From the NCBI GenBank assembly GCA_035625725.1, contig DASPPB010000080.1, forward strand, positions 1 to 64,000: 64,000 nucleotides of DNA, written 5' to 3'. The notes under the pieces were generated by a model that ran no database searches, was not told where the DNA came from, and saw only the letters and a program-made list of their open reading frames with translations. Below are positions 12,977 to 22,387 of the stretch, in pieces. Positions within the stretch are counted from its first letter, which is position 1, and every line of letters begins with the position of its first letter. Source of the DNA: GJ-E10 sp035625725. GTDB taxonomy: Bacteria; Pseudomonadota; Gammaproteobacteria; Burkholderiales; Burkholderiaceae_F. Position numbers and translations under genes: made by a program.

Positions 12977-15900
12977 ATGCAGATGCTTCCTGACCCGCTC
13001 GGCGTCGCTCTGGCACGCCCGATTCTGCGGGCGGGCTGGCGAGCGACCGTGCCGCGACCCTCGGGTTCGGGCGACGCGTTGCTTCTCGCGCAGACGGCGA
13101 CCCAGGGCCGCTCGGAGGGGCGGCTCACGGTGCTGCTGTGCTCCGATGCGATTGATGCGCAGCGCCTGGCCAGCGAGTTGCCCTACTTTGAGCCGAAGCT
13201 TGCCACGTGCCTGTTTCCCGATTGGGAAACGTTGCCCTACGACATCCTCTCGCCGCATCCGGATCTCGTCTCCGAGCGCATGGAGACGCTCTATCGCCTT
13301 TTTTGTCGCTGCGGGCCGGGACAAGATGCGGCCAACGCCGAACGCATCGACGTGTTGGTCGTGGCGGCCACGACGGCGCTGGGCCGACTGGCCCCGCCGC
13401 AATTTCTCGCCGGCCGCACGTTCGTGTTTCGCCAGGGGCAGTCGATCGACGCGGAGCGCTTGCGTGCCCAGATGGTGCTCGCGGGCTACCAGGCGGTCTC
13501 GCAGGTCGTGGCCCCGGGGGAATTTTCGGTCCGCGGGGGCCTGATCGATCTTTTTCCGACCGGCTCGGCGATTCCCTATCGACTCGATCTCGCGGACATT
13601 ACGATCGACACGATCCGCGCTTTTGACCCCGATACACAGCGCAGCCTGTACCCAGTGGCCAGCATTCGGCTGCTCCCCGGGCGCGAGTTTCCGTTCGACG
13701 AGGCGGCGCGCGCGGCCTTTCGCGGCCGCTGGCGCGAGTTCTTCGAGGGCGACCCGAGTCGCTCCACCGTCTATCGCGACGTGGGCAACGGCATTGCGGC
13801 CGCAGGTCTTGAGTATTACTTGCCGCTTTTCTTCGAGCGGTGTTCGACCCTGTTCGATTTCTTGCCTGGCAGCACGCAGATTGTCACCCACGGGGACGTC
13901 AGCGCGGCTTGCCGTCGCTTCTGGACCGAAACGGCCGAGCGCTACCGATTTTTATCGCGCGATACCCAGCGCCCCTGTCTGCGGCCCGATCAGCTCTTCC
14001 TCACAACAGAAGAGCTGTTTAGCGCGGTCAAACCCTTCCCCCGTTTGGCAATCACCACGCCCGATGCCGCATCGGCTCCGGAGGCGAACGCTGCGGGCGC
14101 CGAAATGCAGGGGGCGGAGACCTCCGCCACGGGGGTCGAAGCGCTGCCCGAACTTGCGGTGGACCGGCGCGCAGCCGACCCGCTGCACCGGCTGCGCGCG
14201 TGGCGGGCGCATTTTGCCGGTCGCGTGCTAGTGACGGCCGACACGGCCGGCCGACGCGAGACCATCGCCCAGCTGCTCACGGACTTTGGCTTTCCGATTG
14301 TCGAGTGCGCCGACTTTGCCGCGTTTGCCGAAGGCCAATTGAGCTTCGCGCTTGCCGTGTCGCCCGTGCAACAGGGTTTTTGCGTGCCCGCCGCCGCGCT
14401 GGCAATCGTCACGGAGGCCGAGCTCTTCGCCAGCAATCCGCGCCGCCAGCGCGGTCGCGGCCGAGAGCGCGCATCCAACGTGGAGGCGATGGTTCGCGAT
14501 CTGGCCGAACTGCGCGTGGGCGACCCCGTGGTGCACGCCGAGCACGGCATTGGGCGCTATCGCGGTTTGCAGACGCTCGATCTTGGCGAGGGTGCGGCCG
14601 AATTTCTGCACCTCGAGTACGCCGGCGACGCAAAGCTGTATGTGCCCGTGGCGCAGCTGCACCTCATTGGGCGCTACAGCGGCGCCGACCCCGACGCAGC
14701 GCCCTTGCACGAGCTGGGCTCCGGCGACTGGGAACGGGCCCGACGCAAGGCCGCGCGCCAGGTGCGCGACACGGCCGCGGAGCTCTTGAATCTGTACGCA
14801 ATGCGTGCCGCCCGCAGGGGCCACGCCTTTCACTACTCCGATGGCGATTACCAGCGGTTTGCCGAGGGGTTCGAGTTCGAAGAAACGCCGGATCAGCACG
14901 CGGCTATTGATGCAGTCTTGCAAGACATGCGCGCCGGCTGTCCGATGGATCGATTGGTGTGTGGCGACGTCGGCTTTGGCAAGACCGAGGTCGCTCTACG
15001 CGCGGCCTTTGCGGCGGTCAGTGATGGAAAACAAGTTGCGGTGCTGTGTCCCACCACCTTGCTCGCCGAACAGCACGCGCAGACGTTTCGCGATCGCTTC
15101 GCCGCTTGGCCGGTGCGTATCTGCGAGCTCTCGCGCTTTCGCTCCGCGCGGGAATCCGCGCAGGCCATCGCCGGCTTGCGCGCCGGGACCGTCGATGTCG
15201 TGATCGGCACCCATAAGCTCCTTTCGGAGGACGTTCGTTTCGACCGCCTGGGCCTGGTGATCATCGACGAAGAACACCGCTTTGGCGTGCGCCAGAAGGA
15301 GCGGCTCAAGGCGCTGCGCACCGAGGTCGACGTGCTGACACTCACCGCCACCCCGATTCCACGCACCCTGGCGATGTCCCTGGAAGGGATTCGGGACTTT
15401 TCCGTGATCGCCACGGCACCCCAGCGGCGCCTGGCAATCAAGACGTTCGTCCGCCAGGAGAGCCCGGCGTTGATCCGTGAGGCCTGCCTGCGCGAGCTGC
15501 AACGTGGCGGCCAGATCTACTTTCTGTACAACGAGGTCGAAACGATCGAGAACCGGCGCGCACGTCTGGAGCAGCTGCTGCCCGAGGCGCGCATTTCGGT
15601 GGCCCACGGGCGCATGGCCGAGCGCGAACTCGAACACATCATGCGGGACTTTCATCAGCAGCGCTTCAACATACTGCTATGCACCACCATCATTGAGACC
15701 GGAATTGACGTGCCCAACGCCAATACCATCTTGATCCATCGTGCCGACCGCTTCGGCCTTGCGCAACTCCACCAACTGCGCGGGCGCGTCGGCCGCTCGC
15801 ACCATCAGGCGTACGCCTACCTGATGATCGAAGAAGGCGCCGTCACCAAGACGGCCGAAAAGCGTCTGGAAGCAATCCAGAATTTGGAAGAACTCGGCAG

Positions 15901-16510
15901 CGGTTTTTATCTGGCCATGCACGATCTGGAGATTCGCGGCGCGGGCGAGGTCCTGGGCGATTCGCAATCGGGCAACCTGCAGGAAGTCGGTTTTGACATG
16001 TACTCGCAGATGCTCAATTCGGCCGTACGCGCGCTACGCGCAGGTCGCGAGCCGGATCTGCTGCAGCCGCTGGCGGCAACGACGGAAATCAATCTGCACG
16101 TTCCGGCACTGCTGCCCAGCGATTATGTGCCCGACGTGCACCAGCGTTTGTCGCTGTACAAAAAGCTCGCAACCGCAGCCGACCTGGAGACGATCGTTGC
16201 CCTGCAGGAAGAAATCGTCGACCGGTTCGGCCGCCTTCCCGCGCCGGCGCGCGCTCTGGTCGACACGCACCGGCTGCGCCTCGATGCCCAACGCATCGGG
16301 GTGCGTCGCATCGATGCCGGGCCGGGCGCGATGCTGTTGCATTTCGTCGAGCGGCCGCCCATTGAGCTCTCGCGCATCGTCGATCTGCTCAAAAAGGAGA
16401 GTCGCGTCCGGCTTGCCGGCCAGGACCGGCTGCGCATCGAGCCGGCGAATGCCGATCTGGAGCAACGTTTGCAGCTCCTGCGCGCGATTTTCAAGGAACT
16501 CGCCCCATGA
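12977..16510 (+). CDS. mfd: transcription-repair coupling factor Mfd
   Basis: An ATP-driven DNA translocase of 1177 residues that displaces RNA polymerase stalled at lesions and recruits UvrA. The N-terminal third is UvrB-like (FPDWETLPYD, GEFSVRGGLIDLFP); the RNA-polymerase-interaction region follows (GDPVVHAEHGIGRYRGL). The helicase core has Walker A GDVGFGKT (about 663-670) and DEEH (about 764-767), then the TRG region (HQLRGRVGRSHHQAYAYL). An Ala/Gly/Glu-rich insert sits near residue 370. The reading frame is open far upstream, but that part overlaps ispD and is not family-like. It is followed by serB after 43 bp. Confidence 0.96.
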   Translation: MQMLPDPLGVALARPILRAGWRATVPRPSGSGDALLLAQTATQGRSEGRLTVLLCSDAIDAQRLASELPYFEPKLATCLFPDWETLPYDILSPHPDLVSERMETLYRLFCRCGPGQDAANAERIDVLVVAATTALGRLAPPQFLAGRTFVFRQGQSIDAERLRAQMVLAGYQAVSQVVAPGEFSVRGGLIDLFPTGSAIPYRLDLADITIDTIRAFDPDTQRSLYPVASIRLLPGREFPFDEAARAAFRGRWREFFEGDPSRSTVYRDVGNGIAAAGLEYYLPLFFERCSTLFDFLPGSTQIVTHGDVSAACRRFWTETAERYRFLSRDTQRPCLRPDQLFLTTEELFSAVKPFPRLAITTPDAASAPEANAAGAEMQGAETSATGVEALPELAVDRRAADPLHRLRAWRAHFAGRVLVTADTAGRRETIAQLLTDFGFPIVECADFAAFAEGQLSFALAVSPVQQGFCVPAAALAIVTEAELFASNPRRQRGRGRERASNVEAMVRDLAELRVGDPVVHAEHGIGRYRGLQTLDLGEGAAEFLHLEYAGDAKLYVPVAQLHLIGRYSGADPDAAPLHELGSGDWERARRKAARQVRDTAAELLNLYAMRAARRGHAFHYSDGDYQRFAEGFEFEETPDQHAAIDAVLQDMRAGCPMDRLVCGDVGFGKTEVALRAAFAAVSDGKQVAVLCPTTLLAEQHAQTFRDRFAAWPVRICELSRFRSARESAQAIAGLRAGTVDVVIGTHKLLSEDVRFDRLGLVIIDEEHRFGVRQKERLKALRTEVDVLTLTATPIPRTLAMSLEGIRDFSVIATAPQRRLAIKTFVRQESPALIREACLRELQRGGQIYFLYNEVETIENRRARLEQLLPEARISVAHGRMAERELEHIMRDFHQQRFNILLCTTIIETGIDVPNANTILIHRADRFGLAQLHQLRGRVGRSHHQAYAYLMIEEGAVTKTAEKRLEAIQNLEELGSGFYLAMHDLEIRGAGEVLGDSQSGNLQEVGFDMYSQMLNSAVRALRAGREPDLLQPLAATTEINLHVPALLPSDYVPDVHQRLSLYKKLATAADLETIVALQEEIVDRFGRLPAPARALVDTHRLRLDAQRIGVRRIDAGPGAMLLHFVERPPIELSRIVDLLKKESRVRLAGQDRLRIEPANADLEQRLQLLRAIFKELAP

Positions 16511-16553
16511 CGCGGCCGCGGCACCGTCGAACCGGGCTCGCAGGCCTCTGCTG

Positions 16554-17423
16554 ATGGACCTGGTCATTCAATCGCAGGATCTTCCGACAGCGGCCGTGGA
16601 CGCCTTCCGCGTCGCCTGTCCGGCTGATCGACTCGTGCGTCGCCTCAACGCGGCGCGCTTTTTTGGCGTGGGCGCAGACGCCGACACGCGCGAAGCGGCG
16701 GTGGCACTGGCAACGTACTGGCGCTGCGACGCGGCGCTCATCGCGCGGCCTCGACGCTCATCGGACTTCCGCGCCCTGGTGCTCGATATGGATTCGACCG
16801 TCATTACGATCGAATGCATCGATGAGTTGGCACGGCTTGCCGGCAAAGCTGCCGAGGTCAGCGCGATCACGGAAGCGGCCATGCGAGGCGACATAGCCGA
16901 TTACGCGCAGAGCCTGCGGCAACGGGTGACGTTGCTCGCGGGAACCGAGGAGTCCGTGCTCGAGCGCGTCCGAGCCGAGCGCCTGCAGCTTACGGCCGGA
17001 GCGCAAAACCTGCTTGCCGCAGCGCGCGCCAACCAATGGAGCACACTGCTCGTGTCCGGCGGATTTTCGTTTTTCACGGAGGCAGTGCGGCGCGATCTCG
17101 GAATTGACGCGGCCTGCGCCAATGAGCTCGTCACCCGCGGCGGGCGCGTGACCGGGGAGGTGCGTGGCCCGGTGGAAGATGAAGGACGGATCGTGGATGC
17201 CGCGGGCAAGGCACGCGCGCTACAGAGGCTTTGCGCGCGTCTGGGTTGCGGCACCGAACAAGCGATTGCGGTCGGCGACGGCGCCAATGACCTGCAGATG
17301 ATGGCCTCGGCCGGTCTATCGGTCGCCTATCGCCCCAAGCCCGTCGTGCGCGAACGCGCGGCATTTGTTCTGGATTACAGCGGGCTCGATGGTCTTTTGA
17401 ACTTGCTCTCCGACTCCTGGTAG
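16554..17423 (+). CDS. serB: phosphoserine phosphatase SerB
   Basis: A 289-residue HAD-superfamily enzyme performing the last step of serine synthesis. The nucleophile motif VLDMDSTVI (Asp78, Asp80), the SGGFSFF motif and the C-terminal VGDGANDLQMM are present. The N-terminal extension of about 75 residues matches the regulatory, ACT-like part of proteobacterial SerB. The start at 16554 gives a complete family-length protein; the frame is open upstream only as an overlap of mfd. Its stop abuts the stop of rimO on the opposite strand without a gap. Confidence 0.94.
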   Translation: MDLVIQSQDLPTAAVDAFRVACPADRLVRRLNAARFFGVGADADTREAAVALATYWRCDAALIARPRRSSDFRALVLDMDSTVITIECIDELARLAGKAAEVSAITEAAMRGDIADYAQSLRQRVTLLAGTEESVLERVRAERLQLTAGAQNLLAAARANQWSTLLVSGGFSFFTEAVRRDLGIDAACANELVTRGGRVTGEVRGPVEDEGRIVDAAGKARALQRLCARLGCGTEQAIAVGDGANDLQMMASAGLSVAYRPKPVVRERAAFVLDYSGLDGLLNLLSDSW

Positions 17424-18779
17424 TCAGTCGGCCAGGCGCCCGTACAAATCGTGCTCGTCGCTGCGCTCGATGAGCACATCGAAAAACTCGCCAACTTTCA
17501 AGCGCCGGTGTGCGCTCACGTGCACGAGCCCGTCGATCTCGGGCGCATCGGCACTGGATCGCCCCGTTGCGCCCTGCGCCGAACATTCGTCGACCAGAAC
17601 TCGCTGCACAGTGCCGCATTTGCGCGCCAGGCGCTGCCTGGAAATCTCCTCTTGCAACTGCATGAGGCGGGCGCGCCGCTCCTCGCGCAATGCCTCCGGC
17701 AGCTGGCCCGGCAGTTCATTGGCCGGTGCGCCATCCACCGGCGAGTAGGCAAAGCAGCCGACTCGGTCGAGCCGCGCCTGCCGTAAAAACTCCAGCAGTG
17801 TCTCGAATTCCTCTTCGGTCTCGCCCGGGAAACCCGCGATGAACGTACTGCGAATGGTGAGCTCGGGGCAGATTGCACGCCAGGCGCCAATACGCTCCAG
17901 GTTCGCCTGCGCTGCCGCCGGGCGCTTCATGCGCTTGAGCACCCGGGGATGCGCGTGCTGAAACGGTACGTCGAGATACGGCAACAGCCTGCCCTGGGCC
18001 ATCAGCGGCAGGACCTCATCGACGTGGAGGTAGGGATAGACGTAATGCAGCCGCACCCATACGCCGAGGCCGCTGAGCTCGCGCACCAATTCCGCGAAGC
18101 GGGTGCGCACGGGCCGGCCGCCCACGAAGTCCATTTTGTAGCGTACGTCAACGCCGTAGGCGCCTGTGTCCTGGGAGACGATGAGCAACTCGCGCACGCC
18201 CCGGCGCACAAGCGCCTCGGCCTCGCGCATGACTTCGCCAATGGGTCGGGAGACCAGGTCACCGCGCATCGACGGAATGATGCAAAAGCTGCAACGCTGA
18301 TTGCACCCCTCGGAAATCTTTACGTAGGCATAGTGCCGCGGCGTGAGCTTCAGACCCGCCGGCGGCACCAGGTCCGCATACGGATCATGCGGCCGAGGCA
18401 AATGCTGATGCACTGCCTCCAGGACCGCCTCCGTAGCGTGCGGCCCGGTCACGGCGAGAACCTTGGGGTGCACGCTGCGGACCAGGTTGGCGCCGTCGCG
18501 ATCGCTACGCACGCCCAGGCATCCGGTGACCACGACGCGACCGTTTTCTTGCAGCGCCTCGCCGATCGCCTCGAGCGATTCCTCGACCGCGGCGTCGATG
18601 AATCCGCAGGTGTTCACCACCACCAGATCGGCGTCGCGGTACGAGCCCTGGATCTGGTAGCCCTCCGCGCGCAGCTGCGTCAGAATCTGCTCGGAGTCAA
18701 CCAGCGCCTTGGGGCACCCTAGGGAGACAAATCCGACGGCCGGCGGGCGCGTGGCACGACGCGGCGCAATCTCGCTCAA
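17424..18779 (-). CDS. rimO: ribosomal protein S12 methylthiotransferase RimO
   Basis: A 451-residue radical-SAM enzyme that methylthiolates an aspartate of ribosomal protein S12. The N-terminal MTTase domain has Cys22, Cys58 and Cys87 for the auxiliary Fe-S cluster; the radical-SAM motif is C159-NQR-C163-SF-C166. A C-terminal TRAM domain follows (VHVSAHRRLKVGEFFDVLIERSDEHDLYG region). Its ATG overlaps the phaR stop by four bases (ATGA), an unusual coupling of a ribosome-modifying enzyme to a PHA regulator. Confidence 0.95.
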   Translation of the reverse strand: MSEIAPRRATRPPAVGFVSLGCPKALVDSEQILTQLRAEGYQIQGSYRDADLVVVNTCGFIDAAVEESLEAIGEALQENGRVVVTGCLGVRSDRDGANLVRSVHPKVLAVTGPHATEAVLEAVHQHLPRPHDPYADLVPPAGLKLTPRHYAYVKISEGCNQRCSFCIIPSMRGDLVSRPIGEVMREAEALVRRGVRELLIVSQDTGAYGVDVRYKMDFVGGRPVRTRFAELVRELSGLGVWVRLHYVYPYLHVDEVLPLMAQGRLLPYLDVPFQHAHPRVLKRMKRPAAAQANLERIGAWRAICPELTIRSTFIAGFPGETEEEFETLLEFLRQARLDRVGCFAYSPVDGAPANELPGQLPEALREERRARLMQLQEEISRQRLARKCGTVQRVLVDECSAQGATGRSSADAPEIDGLVHVSAHRRLKVGEFFDVLIERSDEHDLYGRLAD

Positions 18780-19342
18780 CCGGCCTTCTCGCCCTTTTCT
18801 TTCTTGTCCTGCGGCTGCGGTGCCGCGAACGGAAACGCGGTGAACATCGACCGTGTCTGGTTCTGCATGTTCTCCTGCATCTGGACGAAGAGGTTCTTGC
18901 TCTGCTCGATGTAGCTCGTCAGCATCGACTGGATCATCGGCGATTGCAGGTTCACGAACTGTGTCCAGGCCTCCGGACCGATCTTGTTGCTGTCGTAAAA
19001 GGCCCGGCTCTGCTCCTGCAGCTTCTGCTGAATGTCGATGAAGGCCTGGACATTCTTTTCCAGGTACGAACCCATGAAACCCTGCATTGCGTTGCCGTAA
19101 AAGCGGATGATCTGCGCGAGCACCGGCGAGGTGAACATGGGCGCACCCGCTTGTTCCTCCTCGAGAATGATCTGCAGCAGAATCGGCCGCGTCAGGTCTT
19201 CACCCGTCTTGGCGTCGACAACCTGAAAATCCTCTTTGTCGATGACCAGCTGCTTGACGTCGACCAAAGTGATGTAGGTGCTGGTCTGGGTGTCGTACAG
19301 GCGGCGGTTTGGATACTTCTTGATCAAACGCGGCGTGCTCAT
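18776..19342 (-). CDS. phaR: polyhydroxyalkanoate synthesis repressor PhaR
   Basis: A 188-residue regulator. The N-terminal DNA-binding PHB/PHA accumulation domain is obvious (RLIKKYPNRRLYDTQTSTYITL), followed by the PHB-binding region and a Gln/Met-rich helical part. PhaR represses phasin genes and its own gene, and leaves DNA when PHB granules form. ATG 19342 is used rather than the TTG nine bases upstream. It lies downstream of phaB and overlaps rimO. The C-terminus is Lys/Glu-rich (KKEKGEKAG). Confidence 0.93.
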   Translation of the reverse strand: MSTPRLIKKYPNRRLYDTQTSTYITLVDVKQLVIDKEDFQVVDAKTGEDLTRPILLQIILEEEQAGAPMFTSPVLAQIIRFYGNAMQGFMGSYLEKNVQAFIDIQQKLQEQSRAFYDSNKIGPEAWTQFVNLQSPMIQSMLTSYIEQSKNLFVQMQENMQNQTRSMFTAFPFAAPQPQDKKEKGEKAG

Positions 19343-19497
19343 AGCGTTCAAAACCCCTGGAGTTCAGACAACTTTTGCGGTGCACTTCTCGCGCCGCACC
19401 CGCGCGCGCGGGGCGCAATTCTAGCGGTTTGTCCTATCCCCCGCTGCCGCCCCTGGACTCAGGCGTGCCGATCGGCAGTGCCCTCGCTTGACCTAGC

Positions 19498-20232
19498 CTA
19501 TCCCATGTGCAGTCCACCGTTGATGGAAAACTCTGCCCCGGTCGAAAAGGCCGCATCGTCGCTGGCCACCCAGGCCACGATGGAGGCAATCTCCTCGGCA
19601 CGGCCGAACCGCTTGACGGGAATGGTCTGGATGATTCTTTCGCGCACGTCCTCGCGCACCGCCATGACCATGTCCGTGGCGATATAGCCCGGGGCGACCG
19701 TGTTGACCGTCACCCCCTTGTTCGCCACCTCCTGAGCAAGTGCCATGGTAAATCCGTGCATCCCCGCCTTGGCCGCCGAGTAATTGGTCTGCCCGAACTG
19801 ACCCTTTTCTCCATTGACCGAGGAAATGTTGATGATCCGGCCCCAGTTTCTTTCGAGCATGCCGTCGATGACTTGCTTGGTGACGTTAAACAGGCTGTTG
19901 AGGTTCGTGTCGATCACCATGCGCCAGTCTTCGAGGCTCATCTTCCGAAACACGCCGTCGCGCGTAATGCCCGCGTTATTCACCAAGATGTCCACGCGCC
20001 CGTGCTTTGCCATGACCTGATCGAAGGCGGCCTTGGTCGAATCCCAGTCCGCCACGTTGCCCACCGAGGCATGGAACTGGTAGCCCGCCGCCTTTTGCTC
20101 CGCGAGCCACTTTTCGTAATTGCGCGTCGGACCGCACCCGGCGATCACGGTGTAGCTCTGCTCATGAAACTTGCGGCAGATCGCCGTTCCGATCCCGCCC
20201 ATGCCGCCCGTAACGTAGACGATCTTGCTCAT
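19498..20232 (-). CDS. phaB: acetoacetyl-CoA reductase PhaB
   Basis: A 244-residue short-chain dehydrogenase that reduces acetoacetyl-CoA to (R)-3-hydroxybutyryl-CoA with NADPH. The cofactor loop TGGMGGIG, NNAGITRD, the catalytic Ser (NISSVNGEKGQFGQTNYSAAKAG) and the Tyr-x-x-x-Lys pair are present, and the wording is typical of PhaB. The start at 20232 follows an AAGGGGCG site. It supplies monomer to PhaC encoded upstream; the thiolase PhaA is not in this cluster. Confidence 0.94.
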   Translation of the reverse strand: MSKIVYVTGGMGGIGTAICRKFHEQSYTVIAGCGPTRNYEKWLAEQKAAGYQFHASVGNVADWDSTKAAFDQVMAKHGRVDILVNNAGITRDGVFRKMSLEDWRMVIDTNLNSLFNVTKQVIDGMLERNWGRIINISSVNGEKGQFGQTNYSAAKAGMHGFTMALAQEVANKGVTVNTVAPGYIATDMVMAVREDVRERIIQTIPVKRFGRAEEIASIVAWVASDDAAFSTGAEFSINGGLHMG

Positions 20233-20565
20233 ATCACGCCCCTTGAAAAATTCGGTACCGGTGAACTTCGAACCGCGCACCACCCCCAAGGGCGCACGGC
20301 CTCCGAAAAGCGCTCCGCCCCGGCGCGGGCTCTGGCCTAGACCCGCGTCAATGCTCCCAGCCTACCCCCGGTGCCACGCCCCCCTTGTGATATCGGTCAG
20401 AACCGCAGCGCACGACATTCGAGACGCCCACTCGCCCCGGCATGCACCGGTGGCCCATCGGCGCAAGGCGCGCGCCCGGTTCACTTCCGCGTCTGGTCCC
20501 TGATGCGACGATACGCTCTCCAGGGCCCGCAGTCCTAGTAGCAAGCGAGGCACCGGCGTGTGCCG
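20233..20565. other. gap between phaC and phaB
   Basis: These 333 bp lie between two genes on the same strand. I see no gene. A short GGCAC/GTGCC hairpin just after the phaC stop (about 20548-20563) is not followed by a T-run. A separate promoter for phaB-phaR-rimO may lie here, but none stands out. Confidence 0.5.
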
Positions 20566-22296
20566 CTAGGCCTTTTCCTTGACGTACCTCCCCGGCGCGG
20601 GTTCAACGACCCGAAACTCCGCACTGCCATAGCCGCCGGGGGCCGCTTGCGATCCGTCGGCAAAATCCCCCAGCCACCGGTCCCAGTCCGGCCACCAGCT
20701 TCCCGGGTGTTCCGTCGCCGCGTCGAACCAGTGCTGGGCGTCCCATTCCTGCGCGGGGGCCGCCCCGCCCGCCGCATTCGAGCCATCGAAAACCCAGTAG
20801 CTTCGTCGGTTTTTCGAAGGCGGATTGATGGTGCCCGCGATATGACCGCTTGCGCCCAAGACAAAGCGCAGGCGGTCCCGGGGAACGCCACGGAGCACCG
20901 CACCGGAGGCATACGCCGCCCGCCAGGGAACGATGTGGTCCTCGCGCGCGGCAAACACATAGGTCGGCACGCGGATGCGCCGCAAATCGACGAGCTGGCC
21001 GCCGCAGCGCAGGCGGTTGGGAACACGCAAATTGTTCTCCAAGTACATGTTGCGCAGGTACCAGACGTACATGGGTCCGGGCAAGTTCGTGCTGTCGGAG
21101 TTCCAGTACAGCAAATCAAACGCTGGCGGAGTCTGACCCTCCAGATAGTTATTGACGACGTAATTCCAGATAAGGTCGTTGGCACGCAAACTGGCGAAGG
21201 TGTTGCCCAGGTCACGCCCGGGCATCAAACCCCCGGCGCCCAGCGTTGCCTCACGCATGCGCACGTGCGCCTCGTCGATAAAGATGTCTAGGATCCCCGA
21301 GTCTTCAAAATCCAGAAGCGACGTGAGCAGCGTGAGACTCGCGATGGGGTCATCGCCCCGGGCAAGCATCACGGCAATTGCTGTGGCGAGCAAGGTGCCG
21401 CCCACGCAAAAGCCCAGTGCATTGATCTTTTTTGCGCCCGTGATCCGGCGCACAACGTCGATCGCGGTAATTGGGCCGCGTTCGAGATAGTCGTCCCAGC
21501 CGAGTTTGCCCAGATCCTCGTGCGGGTTGCGCCACGAAACGATGAAGACGGTGTTGCCTCGGTCGACGCAGTAACGGATAAACGAGTTTTCCGGCTGCAG
21601 GTCCAGAATGTAGTACTTGTTGATGCAAGGCGGCACCAGCAGGAACGGACGCACGCGCACCGTTGGCGTCAAGGGTTTGTACTGGATGAGCTGGATCAGA
21701 TCGTTTTCGAAGACGACCGCGCCTTCCGTCGTGGCTACGTTTTTTCCTACCTCGAAGGCCGACTCATCGACCTGCGAAACCCGCCCTTTGGCAAGGTCGA
21801 TTAGCAAATTGTGCAGTCCCGCCGTGAGGCTCTGACCACGGGTCTCGAGCAAGCGTTGCTGCGCTTGGGGATTGAACGCCAGAAAATTCGAAGGCGCGTT
21901 GGCATCGATCCACTGTGACACGGAAAAGCACAGCCGCGCCTTGACTTTGGGCTGCGCCTCGACCGCCGCGGCCATTTCGCGCAGCATCTCGGAGTTCAGT
22001 AAATATGCTCGCGCCAAAAACGCGTACAAGGAACTTTCTTGCCAGGCATGATCGGCAAAGCGCCCGTCTTTGATTGGTGCGGTCGTGCGCTCCGGATGCT
22101 GCAAGAAATCGTTCCACAGCGACCCGAGACGCGTCAGGTACAACTGCTGGAACTCGCGCAACTTCTCGGGCGCAAGGACAGGCATGGATGCCTCGGCGCC
22201 CGTGCCGGCAGCGGCCTCCCACCAAGCAAGCCATGGCGCTGGGTAGCCCGCAAAACCCGCACCCGCGTCGGACCTCGACACGCTCGATTCATCCAC
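20566..22296 (-). CDS. phaC: class I poly(R)-hydroxyalkanoate synthase PhaC
   Basis: A 576-residue polymerase of hydroxyacyl-CoA. The lipase-like box GFCVGGT holds the catalytic Cys297; Asp453 (AAREDHIVPW) and His485 (GASGHIAG) complete the triad. Length and the N-terminal domain fit class I enzymes, which work without a PhaE or PhaR synthase subunit. AAGGAG lies 12 bases before the ATG. It is downstream of pgeF, 91 bp away, and upstream of phaB. Product would be short-chain PHA such as PHB. Confidence 0.95.
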   Translation of the reverse strand: MDESSVSRSDAGAGFAGYPAPWLAWWEAAAGTGAEASMPVLAPEKLREFQQLYLTRLGSLWNDFLQHPERTTAPIKDGRFADHAWQESSLYAFLARAYLLNSEMLREMAAAVEAQPKVKARLCFSVSQWIDANAPSNFLAFNPQAQQRLLETRGQSLTAGLHNLLIDLAKGRVSQVDESAFEVGKNVATTEGAVVFENDLIQLIQYKPLTPTVRVRPFLLVPPCINKYYILDLQPENSFIRYCVDRGNTVFIVSWRNPHEDLGKLGWDDYLERGPITAIDVVRRITGAKKINALGFCVGGTLLATAIAVMLARGDDPIASLTLLTSLLDFEDSGILDIFIDEAHVRMREATLGAGGLMPGRDLGNTFASLRANDLIWNYVVNNYLEGQTPPAFDLLYWNSDSTNLPGPMYVWYLRNMYLENNLRVPNRLRCGGQLVDLRRIRVPTYVFAAREDHIVPWRAAYASGAVLRGVPRDRLRFVLGASGHIAGTINPPSKNRRSYWVFDGSNAAGGAAPAQEWDAQHWFDAATEHPGSWWPDWDRWLGDFADGSQAAPGGYGSAEFRVVEPAPGRYVKEKA

Positions 22297-22316
22297 CGGT
22301 AGCGCTCCTTGCGAGC

Positions 22317-22322
22317 ATCATA
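22317..22322 (-). promoter_or_regulatory. phaC: candidate -10 element for phaC
   Basis: Read on the minus strand, TATGAT (five of six) lies 20 bp before the phaC ATG, placing a start site near 22310. No clear -35 is visible. A strong GC-rich imperfect hairpin (about 22342-22364, CCCGGCCGC / GCGGCCCGGG on the plus strand) lies just upstream and may mark the end of pgeF transcription. Confidence 0.3.
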
Positions 22323-22387
22323 GCGACAAATCGGGCAATTTCCCGGCCGCGCTGGCGGCCCGGGCGAGTGTCGGCGGCCGACCCTGC

